Shown: positions 41,616-50,291 of the stretch, in pieces
How positions within the stretch are numbered: the stretch's first letter is position 1
How the letters are laid out: the number at the start of each line of letters is the position of its first letter
Assembly: GCA_026014735.1 (NCBI GenBank)
Contig: JAOZHT010000002.1
Location: 496,001 to 560,000, forward strand
Direction: 5' to 3'
Length of the DNA stretch: 64,000 nucleotides
Origin: Candidatus Bathyarchaeota archaeon
Lineage (GTDB): Archaea > Thermoproteota > Bathyarchaeia > Bathyarchaeales > Bathycorpusculaceae
Position numbers and translations under genes: made by a program
The notes under the pieces: generated by a model
What the model saw: the letters and a program-made list of their open reading frames with translations, nothing else
What the model was told of the DNA's origin: nothing
Database searches by the model: none

Positions 41616-41783
41616 ATGGCTATCATTACCATCGACGTCACAAACCTAAAAGAATCCGTGAAAAAACAGATATTCAAAAAATTCTTCCTAAAAGAAGGCT
41701 TCACAGGATTCTCAAGAAACACCAACAGCAGCGAACACTACGTTTTCTACTTTCGAGGAAGCTCAACTAACGCCGAGTTTTAG
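41616..41783 (+). CDS. Small basic protein, unknown
   Basis: A 55-residue open frame starting MAIITIDVTNLKESVKKQI. It has a beta-helix-like start, a Lys/Phe-rich middle (FKKFFLKEGFTGFS) and ends RGSSTNAEF. A TATA-like GCTTATAAGC palindrome lies about 30 bases before the ATG (41584-41593). It is divergent from a ribbon-helix-helix gene and followed 55 bases later by the AsnB-like gene. Toxin-antitoxin pairing is possible in size and arrangement but the two are divergent, which argues against it. Function unknown. Confidence 0.5.
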   Translation: MAIITIDVTNLKESVKKQIFKKFFLKEGFTGFSRNTNSSEHYVFYFRGSSTNAEF

Positions 41784-41838
41784 CAATAAAAATAAGTCCA
41801 GCGCACCACTACTAAAACATGTACAGAGGTTCTCAGAG

Positions 41839-43290
41839 ATGAAAGTTACAGTTGCAGTGTTGGATAAGAATGGGGACAGCGTGGTCACCCGGGTTTTGGA
41901 TGCTCTTCAGAGCTTTGATGCTGGGCAGGTGTCGCATTTCGGCGTCGTCACGCCCAAACGGTGCGTGCTTGAGAAACCCCTCGGCATCATCAACCGCCAG
42001 GGACTGGAGACCTCCGCGATGCTGGGCTACATCAGCAGCCGCCCCGCCGTCTCCAGCAACTACGAGTTCCAGCAGTTAGGCGACACCGCAGCCGCGTTTG
42101 AGGGCAGAATCTACAAGCCCCTCTCCAAAACCGCCCTAACCGAGCAACTCGGCAAAACCCCCAGCCACTGCGAAGCCAGCCTGCAAACCCTCATCGAGCA
42201 AGCCGACGGCGACTACGCATTCTGGATGCTACGCGAGGGCTGGATAGCGGCGGGACGCGACCCCATCGGCGTACAACCCCTCTACTATGGCGAAAACCGC
42301 GACGTAGCCGCATACGCCACCAACAAAACGGCGCTGTGGCAGCTGGGCATAGAGGAACCGCAGAGTTTTCCGCCGGGCACATTGGGCTTTGCCGACAAAG
42401 ACGGCTTCAAATTCAAGCCAGTGCGAACCCTCAGCTACAACCCGCCCCGACAAGTTAGCCTCGATGAGGCAGCCGACCAGTTGCTGACACTCCTCACCGA
42501 ATCGCTGCGGCGCCGCGTGGCAGGGCTGGAGAAGGCGGCAGTGGCGTTTTCAGGGGGCCTAGACAGCAGTCTCGTGGCGTTTTTGGCTAAGAAGCTGGGC
42601 GTGAAGGTGCAGCTTTTGCATGTGAGTTTGGAGAATCAGCCTGAAACCGAGGAAGCCATCCAAGCCGCGGAGGCGCTGGATTTGCCCATGTCGGTGCATC
42701 TCTTCAAAGACTCCGATGTGGAAGCCGCCTTGCCCCATGTGGTGGAGCTCATCGAGGAAGCTGACCCCGTTAAAGCAGCCATAGGCGTGCCCTTCTACTG
42801 GACCGCCCAGAAAGCCGCAGAAGCCAAGTACCGTGCGGTGTTGGCTGGGCAGGGCGCAGATGAACTCTTCGGCGGCTACCAACGCTACGTCAATGAGCAC
42901 TGCAGCGGAGGCGCAGAGAAGGTTGCCCGAACCATGTTTGGCGACGTCATCAACATTCACCAAAGCAACCTTGAACGCGACCTAAAAATCACTGGTTCCT
43001 TCGATGTGGAGCTGAGGTTGCCCTTTGCATGCTACGAGTTGGCGGAGTTTGCGTTGGGGTTGCCGGTGGAATGCAAAATCGAAGCCAAAGCCGACACGCT
43101 GCGTAAGCTGGTGCTGCGAAAAGCCGCCCAGAACGCCGGTGTCCCCAGCCTCATAGTGGTTAAGCCCAAAAAAGCCGTGCAGTACTCCACAGGCATCAAC
43201 GACGCAGTGAAGCGCATTGCTAAGCTGCAGGATAAAACCGTCGGCGATTACGTTGCTGGGCTGTTTGAGAGAACAAAAAGCGGCGTCTAA
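41839..43290 (+). CDS. Asparagine-synthetase-like protein without glutaminase Cys
   Basis: A 483-residue protein with the AsnB two-domain layout. The C-terminal ATP pyrophosphatase domain has VAFSGGLDSSLVAFLAKK (P-loop) and GQGADELFGGYQRYV, both complete. The N-terminal class II amidotransferase domain starts MKVTVAVLDK: the essential Cys right after Met is missing. A glutaminase-like fold remains (ADGDYAFWMLREGWIAAGRDPIG). It probably uses free ammonia or another amine, or adenylates a different substrate. Preceded by a short gap with GAGG-like site. Confidence 0.88.
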   Translation: MKVTVAVLDKNGDSVVTRVLDALQSFDAGQVSHFGVVTPKRCVLEKPLGIINRQGLETSAMLGYISSRPAVSSNYEFQQLGDTAAAFEGRIYKPLSKTALTEQLGKTPSHCEASLQTLIEQADGDYAFWMLREGWIAAGRDPIGVQPLYYGENRDVAAYATNKTALWQLGIEEPQSFPPGTLGFADKDGFKFKPVRTLSYNPPRQVSLDEAADQLLTLLTESLRRRVAGLEKAAVAFSGGLDSSLVAFLAKKLGVKVQLLHVSLENQPETEEAIQAAEALDLPMSVHLFKDSDVEAALPHVVELIEEADPVKAAIGVPFYWTAQKAAEAKYRAVLAGQGADELFGGYQRYVNEHCSGGAEKVARTMFGDVINIHQSNLERDLKITGSFDVELRLPFACYELAEFALGLPVECKIEAKADTLRKLVLRKAAQNAGVPSLIVVKPKKAVQYSTGINDAVKRIAKLQDKTVGDYVAGLFERTKSGV

Positions 43291-43335
43291 CTCTGCGGGT
43301 ACCCATGCCAGAAGCGGCAGCTGGGCAACCTGCAG

Positions 43336-44763
43336 CTATGCTTTTCTGGTTCTTCGCTTGAAAACCAGAGCGCCCGCGATTAACGCCGCAACAACAGCCG
43401 CCAACACGACGCCTAGGATGAAGCTGCCGTCGTCGACGCCAGTCACTATTCTTGCCTGCGACACCGTGTTTACGGTGACCTGATGGGTGCTGTGGCTATA
43501 CGTGAACTCCAGAATCCAGTAGTCAGATGAGGAGGTAACGGAGTAAACCATTTCTTTCCCATCTAAAGCAACCGCAAAGTCCGCGCCGTCCGCGACAAGG
43601 GTTTTAGCCACCGTAACCTGCGTTTGGCCCTTTGTGCCTGACTCGCCGGTGACGTTGAAGCTTAAGATGCGGTTTTGGCTGTCGAATTTAAGCTCGGTTA
43701 TGGTGCTGTTGCTTTCCACAAAAAACACTGCTTGATCGCTGTAGGGCAAAAAGGACACTGCCGTTATGGCGTTTGAGCCGCTGTAAGCGTTGTTTCCAGC
43801 CCACTCCGCCTTTAAGCTGAAGGTGCCTGAAGCCTGAATTAGCCACTGGATACTGTACTGCCCCGATGCGTCTGTTTTGCCTGAGCCGACAGGTAACCAT
43901 GTTTCGCCGCCGTCCAGCGAGGAAGAAAGAACCACGGTTTCGCCGCTGAAGGGGGTTTCGCTTTGACTCGTCAGGTTTCCTTTAACGGTTAAGGTTGAGC
44001 CCACCTGGTAGGAGGAGGCTTCTGTGGATATGGACAACGTGGTTGAGGGCAAAATTGGCTTTGGAGTTGGAGTGGGGGTGGGGTTTTGGGTTGGATTGGT
44101 TGTGGGTGCGCTTGTAGGCGGGGCTGTTGGGGCGGGTGTCGGCTGGGCGGTGCTTACGGTTATGTTCTTGTTAAGGTTGCTGTTAACTGCGAAGCTGTAC
44201 TCGTAATAGGTGGTGAAGGGGGTGCAGGGACCATTATAGCTGGGGTTGTAGGCTGTTTGGGGGTGGGCATCAATGGTGTAGGTTCCCTCGGGGACGTTTA
44301 TGTAGTAGTAGCCTAAGCTGTTTGTGAACCATCCTGAACCGTAGACTCTGCCTGCGGTCTTGAAGAGAACTGAAGCCCCCACCATCGGTGATCCTGAGGC
44401 GTTAATGACGTAGCCCGAGATTTTGTAGCCCGTCTGAAGAGTTACATTCTTCACCAGATTCGAGGACACCTGCACTCCTGATTCATCGTAGTTGATGTAG
44501 TTTGAGTCGAAGGGCGGCCACACATACATCTGGTAGCTGCCTGCGGGGGCAGAGGTAACGTAGTAGCCCTGGCTGTTAGTTTGGGCGGTTGGGATTACAC
44601 CGTTAAAGTTAACGTAGGCTCCCGCCACGCCATGGCCGTTTGAATCCAGAACGTACCCGCTGAAGCTATAGGTTGCCTGACCAGACAGAGGCACCATAAA
44701 CATTGAAGCAGCCAACATGCTTGAAATTAACAAAAACAGGCCTGATGAATGCGATTTTTTCAT
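43336..44763 (-). CDS. Secreted surface protein with carboxypeptidase-regulatory-like domains
   Basis: A 475-residue cell-surface protein. It has a signal peptide (about 1-30), two carboxypeptidase-regulatory-like beta domains (FSGYVLDSNGHGVAGAYV and ISGYVINASGSPMVGASVLF), a Pro/Thr linker of about 30 residues, and an Ig-like repeat (SGTFSLKAEWAGNNAYSG). A C-terminal membrane helix is followed by RRTRK, so it is anchored. Start is taken at the ATG 44763 (MKKSHSSG), which fits the signal peptide. Function is structural or adhesive by inference. Confidence 0.75.
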   Translation of the reverse strand: MKKSHSSGLFLLISSMLAASMFMVPLSGQATYSFSGYVLDSNGHGVAGAYVNFNGVIPTAQTNSQGYYVTSAPAGSYQMYVWPPFDSNYINYDESGVQVSSNLVKNVTLQTGYKISGYVINASGSPMVGASVLFKTAGRVYGSGWFTNSLGYYYINVPEGTYTIDAHPQTAYNPSYNGPCTPFTTYYEYSFAVNSNLNKNITVSTAQPTPAPTAPPTSAPTTNPTQNPTPTPTPKPILPSTTLSISTEASSYQVGSTLTVKGNLTSQSETPFSGETVVLSSSLDGGETWLPVGSGKTDASGQYSIQWLIQASGTFSLKAEWAGNNAYSGSNAITAVSFLPYSDQAVFFVESNSTITELKFDSQNRILSFNVTGESGTKGQTQVTVAKTLVADGADFAVALDGKEMVYSVTSSSDYWILEFTYSHSTHQVTVNTVSQARIVTGVDDGSFILGVVLAAVVAALIAGALVFKRRTRKA

Positions 44764-44880
44764 ATTTCCGCCGAATTTGCCTAAGGCTGCGCAGCCATAT
44801 AAGGTTTTAGATGCCACCGCCAACGCTCCACAGACGCATAGTCAACTTTGGAAAGCACTCGTCGAGTTCAACGGCAATCT

Positions 44881-44935
44881 AGACTATATATAGAGGGGGG
44901 GTAGAGAGGTGCACGCAACAGACCTCGCCGCTCCC
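44881..44935 (+). repeat. Dispersed TATA/G-run repeat, copy C
   Basis: Single-unit copy: TATATATAG (44885-44893) followed by AGGGGGGGTAGAG and then GTGCACGCAACAGACC, aligning with the TATAAATAGAGGGGGGTAGAG and GCAGCAGAC of copy A. It lies between two minus-strand genes but reads on the plus strand, so it does not act as their promoter in the copy B sense. Confidence 0.6.
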
Positions 44936-44978
44936 TCGCTAAAATAGATTAGATAGACTCTATGGAAAGCAAACGTGG

Positions 44979-47321
44979 CTAGGCTGCCCTTTTGCGCCGC
45001 TTTGAGTGGGCTAATTGCCCCAGCTGATAGAGTAGGCTGCCGATCGATAATGCAAAGGCGGGGAAAACCGGCAGGATATACCATTCAAGCTTGGTCTGTA
45101 TGAGGCTAAATACAGATAGCACAAGAAGCATCCAGCCTAAAACAAACAGGTCGCTTTGGGAACGCCGAAAAACCCCCCTGAACAATGCAAGACCCACAGC
45201 AAAGGGCAGCAGAAGCATCCACCACCACTCGGCGCCCCACAGGTAGCTAAAATAGTAAAACAAGCCGCCAGCATGGCCCTCAAGCGCACCTGCTGCACGC
45301 GAAAAATCAGAGAAAACAAAAAACCAATCCAAAAAACCCCCTCCGTAAACCGCTGTCATGTAGAGTGGCCAGGGCAGAAAAATCAGCATCGCCACACCCC
45401 AAAACCGCAGCGCATACTGCCTGCTAAAGAGGAGCTTGATGCTCTTTTTGGTTGCCAACAGGTAGAGGAGAATCAGCAGCGGCACCGCAAACGCCACCAC
45501 CTGCTTAGTCATCAGCGCCAACCCAAAAAACACGCCGCATAGGAGGATGTAGCGGCTGCTCGGGGTTTTCTGGTGTTTAACTGCGAAGGTGAGGCTGGAG
45601 AGAACAAAGAACAGAAAAGCCATATCGGTCATGGCTAGCCGCGCAAAACAGAAGAAGGTGCTAAAGGTGCCCAGCACCAGCGCGGAGGCAAATCCAGATG
45701 CGCGATTGTAGAGGGTTTTGCCCAAAAAATAAACGGCAACCATCGCTAACCCCGCAAATATGGGGCTCCAGAATCGGGCTGCAAAGTTGGTTGCGCCAAA
45801 CACCTGAAACGACAGCGAGAGCAGCCACATGAAAAGCGGCGGCTTGCCAATCCACAGCGCCACGGTTCCCGACGCCCAGGGCGTGATGTAGTCGCCGCTT
45901 CGGTACATATGAAACGCCCACTGCACATAGGTCTGCTCATCCGCTGCCCAAAGGTGCCCACTGGACAGGTTCAGGTAGAAAACAGTGGAAAACGCCAAAA
46001 TCGCAACGACGCAAGCAGCGTCGAGGTGCCGAGTAATCCAGCTATCCCTTTTAGCGTCACCAGCCGAGGAAACCTGCCTTTGCCCCCTATAAGCGCCCAC
46101 TGCAAGGTAAGCAAACGCCGCCGCCACAGCCAAGAAGACGGCGTCAAAGAGCACCGTTGACCAATTCACAGATGCCTGTGTAGGCAGAGTCTGCGCGGAA
46201 CCTCCAAGACGCAAAGCATAGAGGTGCCCATCAGCGGAGCCCACGTAGAGGACGCCATCGGCGCAGGCGGGGGAAGAATCCACATAGCTGCCGGTCTCAA
46301 ACCTCCATAGCACTGCGCCGCTTTGGGCATCAAGGCAATAGAGATAGTAATCCTGCGAGCCCACATACACCCTGCCATCCACGATTGCCGGCGAAGACCT
46401 AACCCAGAAACCCGTCGGCGCCCGCCAAACCAGCGTCCCCTCTGCAGCATCCAGACAGTACAGGAAGTTGTCGTCTGACCCCGCATACACGCAGCCAGAT
46501 GCAGCTGCAGGCGAAGAAACCACGCAGCCGCCGGTGAGGTATCTCCAGATGGCTTCGCCGCTTGACGCGTTGAGGGCACAGATGTATCCGTCGTAGGAAC
46601 CCGTGTAAACGACGCCGCCTAAAAGGCAGGGCGAGTCGGTTTGGCTGCCGGTATGGCTGCTCCATAACTCGGCTCCAGTTGTGGCGTTGAGGGCATACAC
46701 AAAGTAGTTGTCGGCGGCAAAGTAAACCACGCCGTCGGCGACCACGGGGGAAGAGTATACTCTGGCGGGCAGCGGATGCTTCCAGAGCAATGAACCATCG
46801 GTGGCGTTGAAGCAGAAAAATTCATGCTTGCCCGAGCCCACATAGACTGCTCCATCGGCGACCGCGGGGGAAGACTGCACTTTTCCCTCAACCACCGACG
46901 CCCACAATGGCACCCCAGAGGCAAGGTTTAGGCAGTAAAGCCAGCCGTCACCTGAACCCACAAAGACAAAGCCGCCCCAAATGGCGGGTGACGAATCAAC
47001 CTCCGCGCAGGTGGTGAAGTTCCAAACAGGCTGCCCAGACGTTGCGTTTAGGCAGTATATGTTGTAGTCTTTGGAGCCAAAGCAGACGTAGCCGTCGCTG
47101 ACTGCGGGGGAGGAGGTGACGGCGGCGTTGGCGGTGAAGTTCCAGAGCAACTGGGGGTTATTTTCCAAGGTGACATTAGAGGCGGCACCGCTGTGGGCTG
47201 GGTCATGACGAAACATCGGCCACCCTCCGTTTACGCTGCAGACTGCGGAGTTGAGGCTGAGGCAGCTTTGGAGAAGAACCAGTACAAGGAGGCTGATTAG
47301 CAGCCAGAGGCGTTTGCTCAT
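44979..47321 (-). CDS. Beta-propeller / GT39-type glycosyltransferase fusion
   Basis: A 780-residue membrane protein. After a signal helix, residues about 35-375 carry at least seven PQQ/BamB-type beta-propeller blades, each like VSSPAAASGCVYAGSDDNFL followed by YCLDAAEGTLVWR. One transmembrane helix, a linker, then residues about 440-770 form a PMT/ArnT-like glycosyltransferase with about ten helices. The typical luminal acidic motif is present (WAADEQTYVQWAFHMY) and so is RFWSPIFAGLAMVAVYFLGK. It probably transfers a sugar from a dolichyl-type lipid outside the membrane. The propeller would bind the acceptor. This fusion is not a standard arrangement. Confidence 0.85.
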   Translation of the reverse strand: MSKRLWLLISLLVLVLLQSCLSLNSAVCSVNGGWPMFRHDPAHSGAASNVTLENNPQLLWNFTANAAVTSSPAVSDGYVCFGSKDYNIYCLNATSGQPVWNFTTCAEVDSSPAIWGGFVFVGSGDGWLYCLNLASGVPLWASVVEGKVQSSPAVADGAVYVGSGKHEFFCFNATDGSLLWKHPLPARVYSSPVVADGVVYFAADNYFVYALNATTGAELWSSHTGSQTDSPCLLGGVVYTGSYDGYICALNASSGEAIWRYLTGGCVVSSPAAASGCVYAGSDDNFLYCLDAAEGTLVWRAPTGFWVRSSPAIVDGRVYVGSQDYYLYCLDAQSGAVLWRFETGSYVDSSPACADGVLYVGSADGHLYALRLGGSAQTLPTQASVNWSTVLFDAVFLAVAAAFAYLAVGAYRGQRQVSSAGDAKRDSWITRHLDAACVVAILAFSTVFYLNLSSGHLWAADEQTYVQWAFHMYRSGDYITPWASGTVALWIGKPPLFMWLLSLSFQVFGATNFAARFWSPIFAGLAMVAVYFLGKTLYNRASGFASALVLGTFSTFFCFARLAMTDMAFLFFVLSSLTFAVKHQKTPSSRYILLCGVFFGLALMTKQVVAFAVPLLILLYLLATKKSIKLLFSRQYALRFWGVAMLIFLPWPLYMTAVYGGGFLDWFFVFSDFSRAAGALEGHAGGLFYYFSYLWGAEWWWMLLLPFAVGLALFRGVFRRSQSDLFVLGWMLLVLSVFSLIQTKLEWYILPVFPAFALSIGSLLYQLGQLAHSKRRKRAA

Positions 47322-47445
47322 CTGCAGACCTTACGCTAAGTGCATGGAACCGAGAATATATTAAAGCTACCCAACCCCGCCGAAGCGGTTCCTATTAAAA
47401 ACCTCAAGGAAATTAAGAGAAAATAAAGGTAAAAGAGATAGCAGG

Positions 47446-48123
47446 TTACTCTCTGCTGGAGAGCACCAGTATGTAGTCAGCTGTGTCCGCACACATGTCC
47501 GCTGCCTGCTCGATGAACTCGATTAAATCATCAAAGATAACCAGGGCGCCGCAGTTGATTTCTGCACCATACTTCACAAAGAGGCTTTTGGCTCTAAGAT
47601 ACTCTTCGTCAATGGCATGCTCGATTTCACCCACTTTCTTTGCTTCACGTATCGCCTCGTTGGGCGCAGAGGAGATTTTCTCGATGCTGTTACGCAGAGT
47701 CTGAGCAGTATCAACCAGCTTGGAGGTCATGATAACGGTTTTATCCGTCAGCTCCGATGGAATGTCTGAGCCAAGCAGCATCTCAAGGCAACGCGCAGCA
47801 TCCTTTGTGTGGTCAGCCAATGTGTCGAGTCGCTTGACTAAGTGCAGAAGGTCCTCGCGGTAATCCGCAACCAAAGCTGCACCCTTTGAAAGCTCCATAA
47901 ACACGTCGGTGCGTAGAGTATCAACCTCTTCTTCGGCTTTGTAGAGGTTTTCGACGTACTTTTTGGCATCCTTCATGTTTTTCTCAGAGAAGCTTTTGGT
48001 TGCCTTCTGAAGCCAGGTTACCGTATCAAACGCCTTTGTTATCTGGTCATGTGCAAGTTCTAAACCGCGGGTTCTTCGGCGTTGCTCAAACCAATCGTAA
48101 CTTTTTCTTTCCACAGACGACAT
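47446..48123 (-). CDS. PhoU-like protein, DUF47 family
   Basis: A 225-residue all-helical cytoplasmic protein of the DUF47/PhoU-like group, linked in other organisms to Pit-type phosphate transport. Family segments are LHLVKRLDTLADHTKDAARC near residue 90 and FDDLIEFIEQAADMCADTAD near the C-terminus (metal-binding ExxxD-type helices). The ATG at 48123 (MSSVERK) is preferred to the one 60 bases upstream, which adds a tail of unrelated residues. No transporter gene is adjacent. Confidence 0.85.
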   Translation of the reverse strand: MSSVERKSYDWFEQRRRTRGLELAHDQITKAFDTVTWLQKATKSFSEKNMKDAKKYVENLYKAEEEVDTLRTDVFMELSKGAALVADYREDLLHLVKRLDTLADHTKDAARCLEMLLGSDIPSELTDKTVIMTSKLVDTAQTLRNSIEKISSAPNEAIREAKKVGEIEHAIDEEYLRAKSLFVKYGAEINCGALVIFDDLIEFIEQAADMCADTADYILVLSSRE

Positions 48124-48232
48124 CTCCAAGATATACAACCAATATTTCAAATTGGAGATATAACCCTTATCTAAAAACCGCATAGAAAGCCAAGGCTACA
48201 GCCTACAAAAAAGGGCTTCTAAAGGCGTAACC

Positions 48233-48328
48233 TTAGGCTAAACCTGCATCGATGGCTAAGATCCAATCAAGCAGATCAGAGTCTAATGCGTTGGCTTGTT
48301 TATTCTCATCTATTTCCTGCTTCAACAT
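48233..48328 (-). CDS. Possible 31-residue open frame
   Basis: A short frame (MLKQEIDENKQANALDSDLL, then DWILAIDAGLA) preceded by a GAGGGG ribosome-binding-like site. It lies in the 300-base gap between the PhoU-like gene and cofD. It may be a small acidic peptide or chance; no family recognised. The rest of 48184-48487 shows nothing else I can support. Confidence 0.3.
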   Translation of the reverse strand: MLKQEIDENKQANALDSDLLDWILAIDAGLA

Positions 48329-48487
48329 TTTCCCCTCGAATATGCTTAAACATGGATAAAATACCATGCTGAATCAACTTTTGCACGCTGCTTTTTAGGC
48401 TTCTTTGATTGCATGGCGATACAAGTAGAATTGTTGCCTACCTACCCTATTTAGACTGCCCACATAATCTATAGAGACACCGATATT

Positions 48488-49417
48488 CTATAGCTTAGCC
48501 TTAGCCGCCAGAACCGCCTGCGCCAACAAAACCTTATCCGATAAACTCTTCATCACCGTATTCTCCACTGCAACATAAACCCCCAGTGCCTCAATGCACC
48601 CCTTGAGGGCAGAGTCTTGCCTGTCAATCACGATGGCATCCAAGAAATCTGAGTAATACTGCGCCACACCAAAAGCGGAAACCTCCAAACCGAAACACCG
48701 CATCATCTTATCCGCCGGACCCTTAAGGGGGGAACCCGCCACGATGGGACTAACCGCCGCAACCTTCGCATCAGTTTGCCGCAGCGCCTGTCTAACTCCA
48801 GCCACCGAGAGTATTGTGCCGATGCTTACGATGGGGTTGCTTGGGCAAACCACAACAAGCTCAGCGTCCGAAATCGCTTCCAAGACACCTGGCGCTGGCT
48901 CAGCATCGGAGGCACCCCTAAATTCTACGCCTAAAACGTCCTCTCTGCATTGATGCTTTACAAAGTATTCCTCGAAATGCATCGTGCCCCTTGGCGTGGT
49001 TATGTAGGTTTGGAAGGGATTGTTGCTCATGGGGAGAACGGTGGCTTTCACGTTTAAGGCACGGCGGATTTGGTCAGTGACCTCTGTGAGTGTTTTGCCC
49101 TGCCTGAGCTGCTGTGTACGAAGAATATGTGTGGCTAGGTCTCTGTCGCCTAAGTTAAACCATGCGTCTGCGCCATGCTGCCGCATCATGTCTAAGCAGT
49201 GGAAGCTGTCATCTTTGATTCCCCAGCCCTTGGCTTCATCCACGATGCCGGCTAGCGTGTAGGTGACTATGTCTACGTCAGGGGAAATATGCAGACCAAA
49301 CAGGTCAATGTCATCGCCGGTGTTAACGATAACCACCAATTCCTCCTCGGCTACGCAACGTGCCAGCCCAGTTAGAAACCGTGCTGCACCCACGCCTCCA
49401 GCTAACGCTACAATCAC
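48488..49417 (-). CDS. cofD: 2-phospho-L-lactate transferase CofD
   Basis: Transfers the phospholactyl (or related) group to the deazaflavin Fo in coenzyme F420 synthesis. The 309-residue enzyme shows VALAGGVGAARFLTGLA at the N-terminus and NTGDDIDLFGLHISPD. VCPSNPIVSIGTIL and VSPIVAGSPLKGPADKM are its substrate-binding loops. The GTG start at 49417 follows a GGAG site by eight bases and fits the family N-terminus; the longer frame adds 15 residues. It indicates F420-dependent redox metabolism. No other cof gene in the window. Confidence 0.95.
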   Translation of the reverse strand: MIVALAGGVGAARFLTGLARCVAEEELVVIVNTGDDIDLFGLHISPDVDIVTYTLAGIVDEAKGWGIKDDSFHCLDMMRQHGADAWFNLGDRDLATHILRTQQLRQGKTLTEVTDQIRRALNVKATVLPMSNNPFQTYITTPRGTMHFEEYFVKHQCREDVLGVEFRGASDAEPAPGVLEAISDAELVVVCPSNPIVSIGTILSVAGVRQALRQTDAKVAAVSPIVAGSPLKGPADKMMRCFGLEVSAFGVAQYYSDFLDAIVIDRQDSALKGCIEALGVYVAVENTVMKSLSDKVLLAQAVLAAKAKL

Positions 49418-49526
49418 ATTGAATTCTCCAAGAGGGGGTTTTGTGCTGCCATAGGGCACCAAGGGTAACTTGGGTGGTTGTGCCTAAAACTGTTTACGGT
49501 AAAAGGGAAAGAGAAAAGAAAGGTGT

Positions 49527-50240
49527 TTATTCTGTTGGGGCAGCAGCTTCTTCTGCTTCTTCGGGTGATTCTGGCTCGGGCTCTTCTTCTTCGTCCTCTT
49601 CTTCTGGTGCGGCGCCTAGGTTTGTAACGGGGCCTTCAGGGGGCAGAACTGCGGGGGGTGCGATGAGTTTGGATTTGCGTATGCCGACGTGGCGTAGGGG
49701 TGCGACGAGTTTTGCTTGGTTGTAGATGTCTGAGGCGATTTTGCCTAGAACCATCTCTTGGACAAATTGGTCAAGGGTTAATGCTGCGGCTTTGTCTTTG
49801 ATGATCTTCTGCATCATGTCACGGATGATTTTTTCCTGTGAGGTCTTTATGCGGGAAAGCGTAAGCGCTGAGACGGATATGCGGAGTTTGAAGCCGTCTT
49901 TTGTTACGAGGTTGAATAATCCGTCGACTTTGGTGGTTCGTCTGCGGACGAGGCTTCTTAGGTAGTCACGTGAGTATTCATGTCCCTTAAAGAGAGTGTG
50001 AGCGGTTTTGGCGTCTATACGGTTGATTTGGAAGAACATTTTCAGGTAGTGATGCGAGAAGTCGCCTGTTATATCGTAAAGTGTGGCTTCGACGACTCTG
50101 CCGATTAACATCTGCTCTTCCTGAGATGGAATGGAACCTAACTCTATGTTACCGAAGAACGAGGGCGCAACTACCATGTACCAGGTTTTAGAGCGCCACT
50201 TATCGCGAATATGCTTTGCTGATTTAGTTTTGGAAGACAA
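49527..50240 (-). CDS. rps3ae: Ribosomal protein eS1 (S3Ae)
   Basis: Archaeal small-subunit protein S3Ae of 237 residues. KDKWRSK-like start (HIRDKWRSKTWYMVVAPSFF), EATLYDITGDFSHHYLKM and HEYSRDYLRSLVRRRTTKVDG are typical. The C-terminus ends in a long acidic tail (about 30 residues mainly Glu/Pro), common in archaeal eS1. It lies 51 bases downstream of serS on the same strand. In many archaea it follows the rps15-recJ-pcc1 string, which here is 33 kb away. Confidence 0.95.
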   Translation of the reverse strand: MSSKTKSAKHIRDKWRSKTWYMVVAPSFFGNIELGSIPSQEEQMLIGRVVEATLYDITGDFSHHYLKMFFQINRIDAKTAHTLFKGHEYSRDYLRSLVRRRTTKVDGLFNLVTKDGFKLRISVSALTLSRIKTSQEKIIRDMMQKIIKDKAAALTLDQFVQEMVLGKIASDIYNQAKLVAPLRHVGIRKSKLIAPPAVLPPEGPVTNLGAAPEEEDEEEEPEPESPEEAEEAAAPTE

Positions 50241-50291
50241 GCTAATTTCTCCAAGACGCCTCAGAACATTCTCAAAGCCATATTAAAACTT

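Noticed and set aside
41331-41783. Classic toxin-antitoxin operon
   Set aside because: The ribbon-helix-helix gene and the small basic gene are divergent, not in one operon, and the small protein has no known toxin fold.
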